This document shows positions 9,466 through 19,726 of a stretch of DNA of 64,000 nt, piece after piece; position 1 is the stretch's first letter; each line of letters opens with the position of its first letter. The stretch lies in the NCBI GenBank assembly GCA_029834535.1, contig JAQMWT010000357.1, positions 25,275 through 89,274 on the forward strand, read 5' to 3'. The notes under the pieces were generated by a model, which ran no database searches, was not told the origin of the DNA, and saw only the letters and a program-made list of their open reading frames with translations. The translations under genes and the position numbers were made by a program. Source of the stretch: Chrysophaeum taylorii (taxonomy: Eukaryota; Sar; Pelagophyceae; Pelagomonadales; Pelagomonadaceae).

Positions 9466-11241
9466 TTATTGTTTTTGAGCTGCTGCTCGGAGAGGGCGGA
9501 CGGCGTCGACGTTGAGGCGGGACTTGGCACGGGCCACTTCGAGAGGGTCGAGGTCGGAGGTGAAGACGGCCTCGAACTTGGCGTAGTCGACCGAGCCCCA
9601 GCCCGTGACGGGGTCCCAGCCCGTGGCCGCGTCGAAGCCCTGGTCGCAGCAGAACTCGTCCTCGGCGACGCAGTTGTTTGAGCCGCTGGTGATGTCGTTG
9701 GTGAAGGAACCGTTTTGCGCGTAAATAGAAGGGAGCACGTAACCAAGACCAGAGGCGCCGGCCTCGACGCGGACGGCGTTGACGAGAGAGGCCATCGCGG
9801 CGACGGTCGGCGAGGAGCACGAGGTGCCAGAGACGTAGTACTCGGCGCCGCCTATAACTACGAGGTAATCGTAGCCCGAGAGCGCGAGGTCGGGGTAGGC
9901 ACGACCCGAGGCGTTGTAGCCAGAAACGGGCGCGACTTGGTCAAAGTAATCCGAAATCGCGGCGAGCGTGAAATTCGGCTGGGCGTAGTATGTCGAGAAG
10001 CCGCCGCCCGAAGTAATAATCGCGTCGTCGACGTCAGACTCGCAGACGACCTCGCCGACGCCCGGGTCGTCGTAGCTGCTCGCGTAGGTCGCCCCGACGG
10101 CGACGACGTAGGGCGAGGTTGCCGGGTAGGACGGCACGTAGCCGCAGTCGGCCTTGGAGTACGCGGCGAAATTCGCGACGCCGTCGTCGCCGCTCGAGAC
10201 GAAGAACGTGGAGCCCGCGAGCGTCGCCTTGACGAGCTCGACGTCGAAGGCCTCGAGGACCTCGTCGGTCATCTCCGACTCGATCGATCCCCAGCTGATC
10301 GATCCGACGAAGGGCTGGGTGTCGAGATCGGCAGCGTAGAGAGCAAACGCGACGAAGGGTGACGACGCGTCGGTGTAGTAGTAGGTCATCGGCGTCAGCT
10401 GCGAGACGGCCATCATGTACTGGACGTCGAGGTTTCCCTCGTCGCACTCGTCGGCGTCGATTTCGCACTCGATATCGCTCTCGTGGCCGCCGTAGTCTGT
10501 GTCGACCTTGTCGCTCGGAAGATCGAAGAGGCTCTGAAAGTCGCTCAGGTCGCTCCCCGAGAAGTCCATGCCGGAGGTCTCGAACACCCCCTGATAGACT
10601 TTCGACGACCCCGCGTTCGAGCTGATCTCGTAGAACGAGTTGATGACCGACGGGGTCACGATGTTGTCGAGGGTTTTGTTGGTTTTGTCTCGGCGCCGCG
10701 GGCCGCCCCACACCCGGGGCGGAAGGTCCGAGACGCCAAAGACAGCTTCCGCGGGCGCGCCGCTTTCGATCGAGTAATCCCCGTCGCACCGCAGGACTGT
10801 TTTCTTCTCTTCGTGATGATGCCACGCGTAGAACTCGCACGCGAACACACCCTCCCACGCGGCGACGGGCGCGATTGCGCGCACGTATTCGCCGTGCTTT
10901 GTCGCTTTGGTCCGCGCGCCGACGCCCAACTTTAGCCACCGCTCGGTTGCCCCGAGCTCCGATGCGCCGCCGACGCGCTTCACTTCTTCGGTGCTCATCC
11001 ACTCCCGGAATCGCGCGGATCCGGGAATGGACCGCTCCAGGAGGAGCGCCTCGAGCTCGCCGCGGCTCGCCAGCGGCACCGCGCGCACGATCACCTCGTG
11101 CAACGCCCCAGCCGGCGCGCGCGCCCCCTTCTTCCAGTACTCCAGCGGCTTGTGCGACCCGACATGCCGCTCCAGCGTCATCGCCGTCACGGTCTCCGCA
11201 ATCGCCGCCGCCACGGTGAGGCTGAGGAGCATCATCATCAT
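9466..11241 (-). CDS. Sedolisin / tripeptidyl-peptidase (S53 protease)
   Basis: The 591-residue secreted serine-carboxyl peptidase resembles TPP1 and fungal sedolisins. A signal peptide (MMMMLLSLTVAAAIAETVTA) is followed by a pro-domain to about residue 180. In the catalytic domain I see the Glu/Asp pair EGNLD (E268, D272), the oxyanion Asp in SSGDDG (~352), and the nucleophile SGTSCSSP (Ser474). The C-terminal calcium-binding part has DITSGSN and GWDPVTGWGS. All key residues are present, so it is probably an active acidic endo- or tripeptidyl-peptidase of the vacuole or secretory path. I used the ATG at 11241 because the longer frame begins at TTG before the signal peptide. Its start is 67 bp from that of the divergent coiled-coil gene. 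Confidence 0.92.
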   Translation of the reverse strand: MMMMLLSLTVAAAIAETVTAMTLERHVGSHKPLEYWKKGARAPAGALHEVIVRAVPLASRGELEALLLERSIPGSARFREWMSTEEVKRVGGASELGATERWLKLGVGARTKATKHGEYVRAIAPVAAWEGVFACEFYAWHHHEEKKTVLRCDGDYSIESGAPAEAVFGVSDLPPRVWGGPRRRDKTNKTLDNIVTPSVINSFYEISSNAGSSKVYQGVFETSGMDFSGSDLSDFQSLFDLPSDKVDTDYGGHESDIECEIDADECDEGNLDVQYMMAVSQLTPMTYYYTDASSPFVAFALYAADLDTQPFVGSISWGSIESEMTDEVLEAFDVELVKATLAGSTFFVSSGDDGVANFAAYSKADCGYVPSYPATSPYVVAVGATYASSYDDPGVGEVVCESDVDDAIITSGGGFSTYYAQPNFTLAAISDYFDQVAPVSGYNASGRAYPDLALSGYDYLVVIGGAEYYVSGTSCSSPTVAAMASLVNAVRVEAGASGLGYVLPSIYAQNGSFTNDITSGSNNCVAEDEFCCDQGFDAATGWDPVTGWGSVDYAKFEAVFTSDLDPLEVARAKSRLNVDAVRPLRAAAQKQ

Positions 11242-11308
11242 CTGATTGGTCGCCGCCGCAGGCGCTTTCGGGTCTGTCCTTCCGTTGAGGTCCTGGTGCA
11301 AAGAAGCG
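11242..11308. promoter_or_regulatory. 67-bp gap between divergent starts
   Basis: The sedolisin (minus) and coiled-coil gene (plus) have start codons 67 bp apart, the tightest head-to-head pair here. No TATA-like box is visible. Transcription starts may lie inside the opposite coding sequence, or one of the starts may be slightly further downstream. Confidence 0.4.
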
Positions 11309-12067
11309 ATGTGCGAACGGTCGTGGTCGGAAGGCGGGGGTGACCTCGACAAGCTCCCCCCTCATATCCGCGATGCGCTCGACCGCGCGGCCAAGGTGGA
11401 AGATAAGACCTCGCCGGAAAAGGAGGGGACCACCCCCATGGACCTGATCGGCGAGACGCGACAGGAGCCGTCGACGTCGTCGACCCACGAGGCGTCGTCG
11501 CTCAAGGCCGAGGTCGAAAAGCTGCGCGAGCGGTGTTCGTTGCTCGAGCGGCGAGAGGCCTCTCTCACGGCGCTAGTCAAGGAAAAGACCCGCGAAGCCG
11601 AAGATCTGCGATGTTACGTCCACGACGCGCTCAGGCTCCACGAGCGCGAACACGCCTACCTCCGCGCGACCCACCTCGACCCCGCCATAGGCCTCGAAAT
11701 CGAGCTGTTGAAGGAGCAGCTTGCGAGGTATCAGGCTGCCGACGATCCGGCAAAGCGTGAGTTATTGCGTGCGGACGATAATTCTTGTTCGCTTACCGCG
11801 CCCCCGCCGTCAGGCCCGGACGACCTCGTCTCCGAGAACGCCGAGCTCGAGAGAAAAAACAACGCTCTCGTCGCCCAGAACGACGAGCTTGCTGCGGCGG
11901 CCGCCGCGGCCGAGTGCGAGCGGAATCACCTCCGCCTCCGTTTACAAGAACTCAGGGAGGAGCTCAACGTAGCGCGAGAGTGGAACGACCAGCTCGAGGA
12001 AGAGCGCGAGGAACTCTACGGCATGTTGCACCAACCTGTCGACCCCTCCTCGGCAAAACCCACCTGA
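11309..12067 (+). CDS. Coiled-coil protein, function unknown
   Basis: The 252-residue protein starts at the ATG at 11309 (MCERSWSEGG). Residues ~70-135 and ~180-245 have clear heptad patterns rich in Leu, Glu, Arg and Lys, for example LKAEVEKLRERCSLLERRE and ELERKNNALVAQNDELA. The linker LHEREHAYLRATHLDPAIG separates them. No catalytic motif is visible. It could be a cytoskeletal or basal-body/flagellar structural protein, but the sequence alone does not show this. It ends at TGA and converges on the SGNH hydrolase with 85 bp between stops. Confidence 0.6.
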   Translation: MCERSWSEGGGDLDKLPPHIRDALDRAAKVEDKTSPEKEGTTPMDLIGETRQEPSTSSTHEASSLKAEVEKLRERCSLLERREASLTALVKEKTREAEDLRCYVHDALRLHEREHAYLRATHLDPAIGLEIELLKEQLARYQAADDPAKRELLRADDNSCSLTAPPPSGPDDLVSENAELERKNNALVAQNDELAAAAAAAECERNHLRLRLQELREELNVAREWNDQLEEEREELYGMLHQPVDPSSAKPT

Positions 12068-12152
12068 CGCCGGCGGCGGCGGAATGTTGTTTTTACACAA
12101 AAACTACATCATCATCATCTTCATCTACTTCTTCTTCTTCTTCTTCTTCTTC

Positions 12153-13454
12153 TTAAGAGAGGAGGGCGAGCCCCCACGCGGGCCACCGCCACGTAGATGT
12201 CGGAGGAGGCGCTTCTTGTTGTGGTGGTCCGCCACCACAAATCAAGGGCGACGTCGCGTCGACGACGGTGCCTGGGAGTGGCATCTTGGTGGTGGTGTCG
12301 TCTTCGACCGTGCTGCTCGCAGTGATGAGGTCGGCGACGGAGAGCAGGAGCATCGAGTACACAGGCCACATGAGGATAGAACACGCGAGGAGACCGATGA
12401 GGGTGCCGCGGCTCGGAAATAATATTAACTGCGGCTCCGATATTATTATTGGGCGATGTAGGAGTTGTTGTTTGGAACGAAAGCCTGCGGCGACGGAAGC
12501 GAGGTCTATAGGGTCGCGAAACGAGGCGACGGCGGCGCGGCCCAGGAGATCGTGGAGAAACTGATTCGGGTGGAAGAGGTCGGGCCGCCAGGCTTTAATA
12601 GCCCAGGACGCGTAATTTCCCGGGTGAGCGGCAAACGCGTCGTCGAGGGCTTGAATCTCGTCGAAAAAGACGATGTCGGTGCGCGTCTGCGCGAGCGCCG
12701 TTGCTAGTCGTTCGCGGAGGGAAAGCGAAAGCGCCGTCGCGAAGCTCGGCGCGAGGACCGGCAGGAAGCAGGTAGCGATGACGCAGTTGAGCGGGACCGC
12801 GAGCGAGAAGGGCGGAGATGCGGCGACGACAAAGCGGCGGCCTCCGAGACGCTGTCGCACGAGATTCACTTTCGCGCACACGCGTTGAGCGATCACCTCG
12901 CTCAGCGAATCGCACATTTCCCCCCCAAAAATCTCGTGGCGAGCGAACGACAGCATGTCCGCGCAGAGCACGTGCGGCGTGCGCGCAAATGTCGACAAAG
13001 CGTCGTTCCCGCCGCAATGGAATATTATAACCGTGTTTTCGGTCACCACAAGCTCCCGCGCCCTGAGCTCCTTGCCGACGCGCGACACCTGCGCGTCGAC
13101 GTGTGCCAGTTCCGCGCCGCACACGCCAGCGTTGACGTAGCTCCACCCGAATTCCTCGCACATTGTCATCGGCCACGTCTTCAAGCCGCACCACGTTCCA
13201 TCAACCCACGAATCTCCCAACAGCACGGCGTCCACCTTCTTTTTGCTCGTCCCGCGAGGCCGGCAATAGGTCAGGTAGTTCGTGCGCGAATACAAAAATT
13301 GGTCTACCTCGTACTGCAAATCCAGGGGCGTTTCGTACGACTGACCATCCTTCTTCTTATCCACCGTGCGCGCTGATCGAATGCCTTGTTGACCCCACGA
13401 CACTGAGTACCCGTTGCCGCTGCCAACCAGGAGCCCACAAACGAACATCATCAT
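12153..13454 (-). CDS. SGNH/GDSL-type hydrolase with a C-terminal membrane segment
   Basis: The 433-residue protein has a signal-like N-terminus (MMMFVCGLLVGSG). It carries the SGNH blocks: block I as LLGDSWVDG (nucleophile Ser ~82), block II near VNAGVCGAEL, block III as CGGNDAL (~149), and block V as DLFHPNQFLH (Asp and His, ~292). This predicts a lumenal or extracellular esterase, lipase or deacetylase. A strong hydrophobic stretch at ~353-382 (GTLIGLLACSILMWPVYSML) should anchor it in a membrane, which is unusual for plain GDSL lipases and more like glycan-modifying SGNH enzymes. The substrate is unknown. The ATG is in a CAT/ATG repeat. Confidence 0.8.
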   Translation of the reverse strand: MMMFVCGLLVGSGNGYSVSWGQQGIRSARTVDKKKDGQSYETPLDLQYEVDQFLYSRTNYLTYCRPRGTSKKKVDAVLLGDSWVDGTWCGLKTWPMTMCEEFGWSYVNAGVCGAELAHVDAQVSRVGKELRARELVVTENTVIIFHCGGNDALSTFARTPHVLCADMLSFARHEIFGGEMCDSLSEVIAQRVCAKVNLVRQRLGGRRFVVAASPPFSLAVPLNCVIATCFLPVLAPSFATALSLSLRERLATALAQTRTDIVFFDEIQALDDAFAAHPGNYASWAIKAWRPDLFHPNQFLHDLLGRAAVASFRDPIDLASVAAGFRSKQQLLHRPIIISEPQLILFPSRGTLIGLLACSILMWPVYSMLLLSVADLITASSTVEDDTTTKMPLPGTVVDATSPLICGGGPPQQEAPPPTSTWRWPAWGLALLS

Positions 13455-14312
13455 GGTTTTTCGTCAGTCGACTCTCGCGGAACATGCCCGGAAAACTGAA
13501 ACGCGCGAGTTTCGATTTTGAAAAAGGGTGAGGAAAAAAAGGAGAGGCCACCTCAACTGCAATGCTGCCCTCCGCCCCTATATTGTCGGTGGGGCATTGA
13601 CTAGGAGGCCTTTGACGGGTGCACCGATAGCGCGTGTCACGCGTTGCTGAGATGACCGTATGCGCGACAATGGTGACCTCCGCAACTCGCGCTGGGGTAT
13701 GCACATTTTGTTGGAAGTTCTCGCGCGTAGAGCCGACCACGGCAGGCTCTACATAATGGCACCACGGCGAGATCAACGTCAGAGACATACCTACTCATTC
13801 TACGGTAAGTCCCCAGGCAGCCTGCTTAAAACGTTACCAAATAACACTAGTGTGATGGCGCGTTTCCCTCGCTAGACCTCCACACTCCTGTTATCACCCC
13901 CCTCCACCTCTCTCAAACGAGGAGATTTTTTCTCGGAGGGGACCAAGGCCCATCAAACTATAACACCAATCAAGCGTTCGTCGGTATGGCCAGATGCTGC
14001 AAGCATGCGGAGTCGAAAGGACGATCGGCGAGCGAGCCCGAGCCCGAGCCCGAGCCCGAGCGAGCGAGAATTCATTCTGTCTCACAGCAGGCATCGTCAT
14101 CGCCATCAAAGTGGTAATTCGCAGGTATATCCTTCGACGACGAGGACGACGAGTAGCCGCCGACGTTGCAATGATGAAAGTGGAGGCTCCTCTTCTCAAG
14201 GTGGACGTCGCCGTCAAGAAGAAGAAGAAGAAGAAGAAGATGAAGATGAAGAAGCAAGAGCACACCACCGTCTGTTGTTGATGATGATGCCGGGAGCAGA
14301 CATCGATCGGCG
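13455..14312. other. Intergenic region with simple repeats
   Basis: About 860 bp upstream of the SGNH gene and downstream of ATIC. It contains a GAGCCC/CGAGCC hexamer tract around 14028-14066 and an AAG/GAT trinucleotide tract around 14213-14255. The open frames here are low-complexity or chance. No RNA gene is recognised. Confidence 0.5.
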
Positions 14313-16169
14313 TCAATGGTGGAAGAGGCGGAGGCCGGTCATGGCCATGACGATGCCGAGCTGGTCGCAGGCTTGGATGACAGTGGCGTCTTGGACGGAG
14401 CCACCGGCTTGGGCAACGTAGTGGACGCCAAACTTGGCGGCGACGTCGATGTTGTCGCGGAAGGGGAAGAATGCGTCCGAGGCAAGGCAGACCCCCTCGA
14501 GCGTCTGCATGTGGGCTTGTTTGTCCTTGAGCGGCATATCAAGCACGGGGTTTGCGAAGAAGGCGTCGAAGGCCTGGCGTTCGTGGGGAGGCATGGCGTC
14601 GAGGTCGCCTTCGATATAGCGGACGCGAGCGTTGACGCGGTCCTGGCGCTTGAGACCGTCCTTGAAGGGGAGCGCGGCAACGGTGGGCGCCTGGCGGAGC
14701 CACCAGGTCTGGACCTTGCGCGCCGCGAGCTTGACGCAGTCGACACGAGACTGTTGGCCGGCGCCGACGCCGACGAGCTGGCCGTCGACTGCGAACGCGA
14801 CCGAGTTCGACTGCGTGTACTTACACGCGATAGACGCGAGGAGGAGGTCGCGTTTTTTGTCATCAGGAATGGTTTTTGTCTGCGTGACAATGTTTTCGAG
14901 GTCGGCGAGCGAGAGGTGGCGGTCGTTGCGGCGCTGGGCGAAGCCGACGCCGTAGACTTCGCGATACTCGACCGTCGACGGCTCGTAGCGCGGGTCCATC
15001 TCGACGCAGACAAACTTGCCGCCCTTTTTGGCGGCGAGGACTTGGAGGGCGTCGGCGTCAAAGCCGGGAGCGATCACGCCGTCCGAAACCTCCTTCTGGA
15101 GGACGCGCGCAGTGGCGAGGTCGACGACGTCGGAGAGCGCGACGAAGTCGCCAAAGCTGCAGAGAGGGTCTGCCTGTCGCGCGCGGATGTAGGCCGTCGC
15201 GAGGGGGGTCAGGTTGTCTGCGTGGATGCGTGCCTCGTAGGCATCCATCTCGGCCTCGCTTAGCGGCACGCCGAGCGCCGCGCCCGCGGGGCTGACGTGC
15301 TTGAAGGAGGCGGCGGCCGGCAGGCCGCAAGCTTCGCGCAGCTCGGCGACGAGCTGGTACGCGTTGAGCGCGTCGAGCATGTTGATGTAACCGGGGGCGC
15401 CGTTTCGCACCGTGAAGGGGGAGGCACTGCCGAGGGGCGCATACAGCGCCGCAGGGAGCTGGTAGGGGTTGCACCCGTACTTGAGGCCGAGCGCCTTGGC
15501 TCCGGCGCGGACGATCGCCGAATCGTCGTAGTCGCCAACCTCGCGGGAGAACCACGAGGCGATCGCGGCGTCGTAGCGCGCCGAGTGGGCGAAGGCCGCC
15601 GCAGCGTACTTCTTGCGGAGCGCGTAGGGCGTGCCGCCCCCGTTTGCCGCGAGCGCGGCCTCGAGCTCTCCGTACTGCTTTGGCGACGTGACGATCGCGA
15701 CGTGGGCGTGGTTCTTCGCCGATGACCGGAGCATGCTCGGCCCGCCAATATCAACGTTTTCCACGCACGTCTCGAACGAAGCTCCCGAGGACACCGTCGC
15801 CTCGAAGGCGTAGAGGTTCAATACGACCAAATCGATGCCGACGATCCCTGCCGCGGCGACGGCCTTTTCGTGCTCTTCGTTCCCCCGCACGTACATGATT
15901 CCGCCGTGGACTTTGGGGTGGAGCGTCTTCACGCGCCCGTCCAGCATCTCGGGAAACCCCGTCACCTCGGAGACTTCCTTGACCGGGATCCCTGCCCCTC
16001 GGATCGCGCGCGCCGTTCCCCCCGTCGACACCAACTCGACCCCGTACGTCGTGTGCAACGTGCCCGCGAGCTCGACGATCCCCGTCTTGTCCGAGACGCT
16101 TATGACGGCGCGACGGATCGGGATAACGTCCCTCGACAACCCGCTCGTCACGGCGGCGATTGTCTGCAT
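14313..16169 (-). CDS. ATIC: Bifunctional purine biosynthesis protein (AICAR transformylase / IMP cyclohydrolase)
   Basis: The 618-residue protein matches ATIC/PurH along its length. It catalyses the last two steps of de novo purine synthesis: formyl transfer to AICAR from 10-formyl-THF, then ring closure to IMP. The N-terminal MGS-like cyclohydrolase domain shows AVISVSDKTGIVELAG, STGGTARAIRGAGIPV, VTGFPEMLDGRVKTLHP and VHGGI. The transformylase domain includes KYGCNPYQLPAALY, FKHVSPAGAALG and, near the C-terminus, ASDAFFPFRDNID and VAQAGGSVQDATVI. Length is slightly above the usual ~590. The ATG at 16169 is only 58 bp downstream of the cyclophilin stop, on the same strand. A dihydrofolate-linked enzyme of this type is normally cytosolic. 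Confidence 0.97.
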   Translation of the reverse strand: MQTIAAVTSGLSRDVIPIRRAVISVSDKTGIVELAGTLHTTYGVELVSTGGTARAIRGAGIPVKEVSEVTGFPEMLDGRVKTLHPKVHGGIMYVRGNEEHEKAVAAAGIVGIDLVVLNLYAFEATVSSGASFETCVENVDIGGPSMLRSSAKNHAHVAIVTSPKQYGELEAALAANGGGTPYALRKKYAAAAFAHSARYDAAIASWFSREVGDYDDSAIVRAGAKALGLKYGCNPYQLPAALYAPLGSASPFTVRNGAPGYINMLDALNAYQLVAELREACGLPAAASFKHVSPAGAALGVPLSEAEMDAYEARIHADNLTPLATAYIRARQADPLCSFGDFVALSDVVDLATARVLQKEVSDGVIAPGFDADALQVLAAKKGGKFVCVEMDPRYEPSTVEYREVYGVGFAQRRNDRHLSLADLENIVTQTKTIPDDKKRDLLLASIACKYTQSNSVAFAVDGQLVGVGAGQQSRVDCVKLAARKVQTWWLRQAPTVAALPFKDGLKRQDRVNARVRYIEGDLDAMPPHERQAFDAFFANPVLDMPLKDKQAHMQTLEGVCLASDAFFPFRDNIDVAAKFGVHYVAQAGGSVQDATVIQACDQLGIVMAMTGLRLFHH

Positions 16170-16227
16170 CGCTGCTGCAATGCAACTTGCGAAGAAGCAC
16201 CCACTACTACACTACCGAACAGTAGAC

Positions 16228-16779
16228 CTAAAGCTCCCCGCACTGCGAAATGAGGACGGGGAGCTTGGGTTTGCTGTCTGCCTCTGTCGGGACGTGCTCG
16301 ATTTTGTGGACCACCATCATCGACGTCGCGTCGAGGACTTTGCCAAAGACGACGTGCTTGCCGTCGAGCCACCGCGTCTCGGCGAGGGTGATAAAAAACT
16401 GGGAGCCGTTCGAGTCGGGCCCCGAGTTGGCCATCGACAGGAAGCCCGGCCCCGAGTGTCGCAGCGTGAAGTTTTCGTCTTCAAAGGATTCGCCGTAAAT
16501 CGAAATGCATCCCGTGCCGTCGCCCTTGATGATATCCCCCCCCTGGATCATGAACTCCTTGATCACCCGGTGAAACGGCGTTTTCAGATAGCCCGCGGGT
16601 TGCGAACCTCGCGTGAACTCGCCCGTGCACATCTGCCGGAAATTCTCCGCCGTCTTGGGTGCCACGTCGGCGAAGAGTTCGAACCGGATGCGACCGGAGG
16701 GGACACCACCGATCGTGATGTCGAAAAACACGACGGGGTTCCCCCGCGCAATCGCCTCGGTCACAACGCTATCCTGCAT
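16228..16779 (-). CDS. PPIH: Cyclophilin H-type peptidyl-prolyl isomerase
   Basis: The 183-residue single-domain cyclophilin is closest by eye to PPIH (USA-CYP), the U4/U6-associated splicing cyclophilin. Signatures are [68 protein letters not shown] and the C-terminal [14 protein letters not shown]. Catalytic Arg (FHRV), Phe/Met (FMIQGG) and Trp ([11 protein letters not shown]) are present. Together with the SPF45-like gene it is the second spliceosome-linked gene in the window. Its ATG is only 19 bp from the left end of a transposon, so its original upstream region has been displaced (see findings). Confidence 0.93.
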   Translation of the reverse strand: MQDSVVTEAIARGNPVVFFDITIGGVPSGRIRFELFADVAPKTAENFRQMCTGEFTRGSQPAGYLKTPFHRVIKEFMIQGGDIIKGDGTGCISIYGESFEDENFTLRHSGPGFLSMANSGPDSNGSQFFITLAETRWLDGKHVVFGKVLDATSMMVVHKIEHVPTEADSKPKLPVLISQCGEL

Positions 16780-16797
16780 ATGTACCGGTTATTAATA

Positions 16798-19717
16798 CAG
16801 CGTTGGGAATTCACTTCTGCAAGTGAACGCGAACCACTTCACCAGCCACGCAATATTGGTGAAGTGATTTGAAGTGAACACGTCACCCTACGTGGCCATC
16901 GTGAACCTTTGTGAAGTGAACGCCACTTCTTTTTTTTTTTTTTAACACCAGCCCCGATCCCTGCCGTGCCCCTTCTTTTCCGCCCCCCCCGCGCGCTATT
17001 GCCTAGGTCTGGTGCTCTTAGATTCATTCGCGTTTCGGGACGAAGGAGGAGTTACCGTGGATGGGGTTCAGTGTTTCCTACTTTAGGCGATGTGAACGAC
17101 CTCGGTATCCTCGTCTGGTTCTTCCTCATCAACCTCCATCACCAAAGAGCCTCGGGGATGGTGCTCTCGGCGTTTTTGAAAAACTCGGTCTCGTGTCCGA
17201 GGTCGCTGTACTTAATCCGGGCCGCCGCAATGAAATTCTTCTTCATGCGCAGTAGGGCAACTTTGTCCGTCTCGTCCGCGCCGAGCATCGTGTTTCCCTC
17301 GGTCAGGACAAGTCTTCCAATGCCCAGGCAGCGCTCACAGTAGCTCTGCGCGCCATGTGTACCAATTGAACCCCTGGAGGCTCTCGCCATGTCCGGAAGG
17401 AACCCGTACTGCTACTTGGTGAGCGGCCGATACAGCTTTCCAACGTCGAGCACAGCCAGATCTGTGAAGCCGACTTCATCCTTCTTCTCAAGTTCAGGAT
17501 AATGCTCTTTCCAGTTGAGCGATCTCGAGAGCCTGATCCATTGAGTGAAGCCCTGTTCAAACTCCACATTGAAATCGGGCATCTGGTTCTCAGGCATAGC
17601 AAAAGAAGGCACGTCGCGACTAATGTCGTCGTCCCAAGCGTTGGGTGCGCCGAGTGCCGCCAAGAGGCTGCGGACGGGCGCAGGTTCGGAGGGCGGCGCA
17701 GACTCGGACGAAGTCTTTGCGTTTTCGTGGTGGAATGCAGTCCGTGCGTAAATCATATTTAATTCCTTGAGCAACTTCTTGGCCCGAGCTTTCTGATTGG
17801 ACGACAGGTGCCTGCAGCAGTTGATAGTCCGAAAGTCAAGAAGGAAGGCAATCAACACGCGATCGTTGAATTCGTAGTTGAAGTGACGCACGTAGTTTTC
17901 ATTATTCCCACAACACTGACGCTCACATTCGAGTGTAGCCCGCTCAAGACAGGTTTTTGCCGGTCTCGCTGAGATCGTCAACATCGAGACAGTCTTACGT
18001 GGCATGGATTTCGCAGTTATGTTTGGGAGATCAATGAATTCTAGCGTCCCAGCTCGCAGAGACTCGATCATGTTGTGCCTGATCAATGCGGCACACGCCC
18101 CCAGGTGTAAGTGTTCATGTTGCACGAAAACAACGGGGTCATCCGTTATAGCAAAAATCGCCTCGAATTTAGCCAACGCCACCCATTGCTCATCACTGAT
18201 TGTCCAGGGGAGTCCAATGTTGGTAGCCGTGTACAGTTAAAGCACGTGGTGCATACGCAGCAAGGAACGAACAAGTTGCTATCGCGCCCGGAACCTCGTC
18301 TTATTGAGGTCGAGCTTGAGCTTCGGCGATTTATTTCCCCGGCTATCATAGCAAAAGCGCATGCAGATCCTTCAAACGTGTGCCGTAAGAAAAGCACTTG
18401 GCTCCATCGTGGGCACTGTTCAGCAGCTCCTGGCGAGCTGGGAATAGATTGATCACCTGCTTGCGTCTGGATCGTGTCAAGTCGCCACATGCCGCAGCCG
18501 AGATTTTTGAGATATCATGCATGTCACACACGCTTCGACCTCAACAAAATTTCTTCGGCGACGCCGATTGCAGCCCGGTCTTGAACAATGGTTGCGGCCG
18601 CCAAATCGATATCGATTCTCGGGAGCTTCGCGACCACAGAACGGAGCAGAGAAGCCGTGCCGGAATCGGTTTCGTCGTCAGCTGGAACAAGGCCCACGCA
18701 CACCGTCTCAACGCCACTCCAATCGGGCCAGATGAAGGATAGGCCAATGACCTGTCGCTTGAACTTATCCTTGAGTGTCCCGCCGTCGTGCAGCACCTGG
18801 GCGAATGGATTGCCGAAAGCCGCCGCTTCATAACACTCCGTAACGACGTGCTTCAAGATTCGAACAACAAAACAACGATATTCAGCGTCCACCCATTCAA
18901 ACGGCGCCTTTCGAGTCATGAACGGGCACTTGCCTTTCCCGCCACCACCGCGGTAATACGCCTCAATTAGGTTGCGATGATTGTCGTCGTCAACTGTGCG
19001 CTTGGAAAAAATCCGCTGCGACGTGTACACGTAGTGCCGAGCCGAGAACGCCATCTGGGAAGAGTGCTTTCCCTGGCTGGGCATGGCCATGAAGTATCTC
19101 GCAATATCCGATTTACCCTTCGAGGCTGCCACAACGCCCACGGCCGTCATAACGCCCTCCTTTTCTTGGCTGTCTTCTGTTTCTTGGTGAGCTGTTGACG
19201 CCCCAGCTCGTCGAATCCTCCTCCGGATGCGCAGCCTTGAAGTGGGCCCCAAGAGGGCTTGGTCGTCTGCCTCGTGCCTTTCTTGAAGTCTCTCGTCACC
19301 TTCAGGCGCTCCCAGCACCGGATACACACGTGCGTCGCCTTCCCACTGACGCGGCCAGGATGATTTTCCTTCAGTCGACGCACGCAGTCCCACATCTTGG
19401 AAAAACCTGGTTGATCGTCCACTTTTGCCGGGTGTGCTCCACGTCACAACATCGACGTCGCAATCGGCTCGTTCTTGTGAACTTCCTCCTTCTGTTCCGC
19501 GTTTAAATTCTTCCTCATCATCAACTTTATCCTCCACCTCCAGGTAGCGCGGCTCGACTTCGCTCATCAGACTTGGCCGTCGTCAGCCAAAGTGAATGAA
19601 CGTGAAGTGAACATTGGACTTCGGACGAAAATTTTCGGTGAAGTGAATTGAATTGAAGTGAACAAAATTCAGTGAACCTAGTGTGGAGTGACCCCATTGA
19701 ATTAATTCCAAACGCTG
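16798..19717 (-). mobile_element. hAT-like DNA transposon (2.9 kb), decayed
   Basis: The left end is CAGCGTTGGGAATTCACTTC at 16798, and the right end is its imperfect inverse, CAGCGTTTGGAATTAATTC on the minus strand, ending at 19717. CAGxG starts are typical of hAT terminal inverted repeats. The flanks are GTTATTAATA (16788-16797) and GTTATTATTA (19718-19727), 9 of 10 identical, consistent with a slightly mutated target duplication. Inside both ends the motif GTGAAGTGAA is repeated several times, as subterminal transposase-binding repeats. The interior carries a broken minus-strand transposase. I am confident in the boundaries and fairly confident in the hAT assignment. Confidence 0.75.
17139..19567 (-). 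pseudogene. Broken hAT-like transposase
   Basis: The coding remnants are spread over all three minus-strand frames: 347 codons (19567-18524), ~60 codons (18531-18346), 256 codons (18182-17412) and ~80 codons (17390-17139). A CxxC motif (HVCIRCWERLKV) near 19330 could be a degraded BED-type zinc finger, but it lies in a different frame from the rest. Piece two reads CDMHDISKIS.. and SYGTRLKDLH, like the middle of algal hAT transposases as I recall them. The last piece, CERCLGIGRLVLTEGN, resembles the hAT C-terminal dimerisation motif. At least three frameshifts separate them, so no intact protein can be made. Introns could explain one or two of the breaks but not all. Confidence 0.6.
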
Positions 19718-19726
19718 GTTATTATT

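Noticed and set aside
10034-11488. 484-codon Arg-rich minus ORF overlapping the sedolisin
   Set aside because: It is in another frame of the sedolisin gene and its Arg/Gly/Pro composition is typical of a GC-rich shadow.
14005-14421. 138-codon ORF with Ser/Pro and Glu runs downstream of ATIC
   Set aside because: It is made of simple repeats (GAGCCC, AAG) and runs into the antisense of ATIC.
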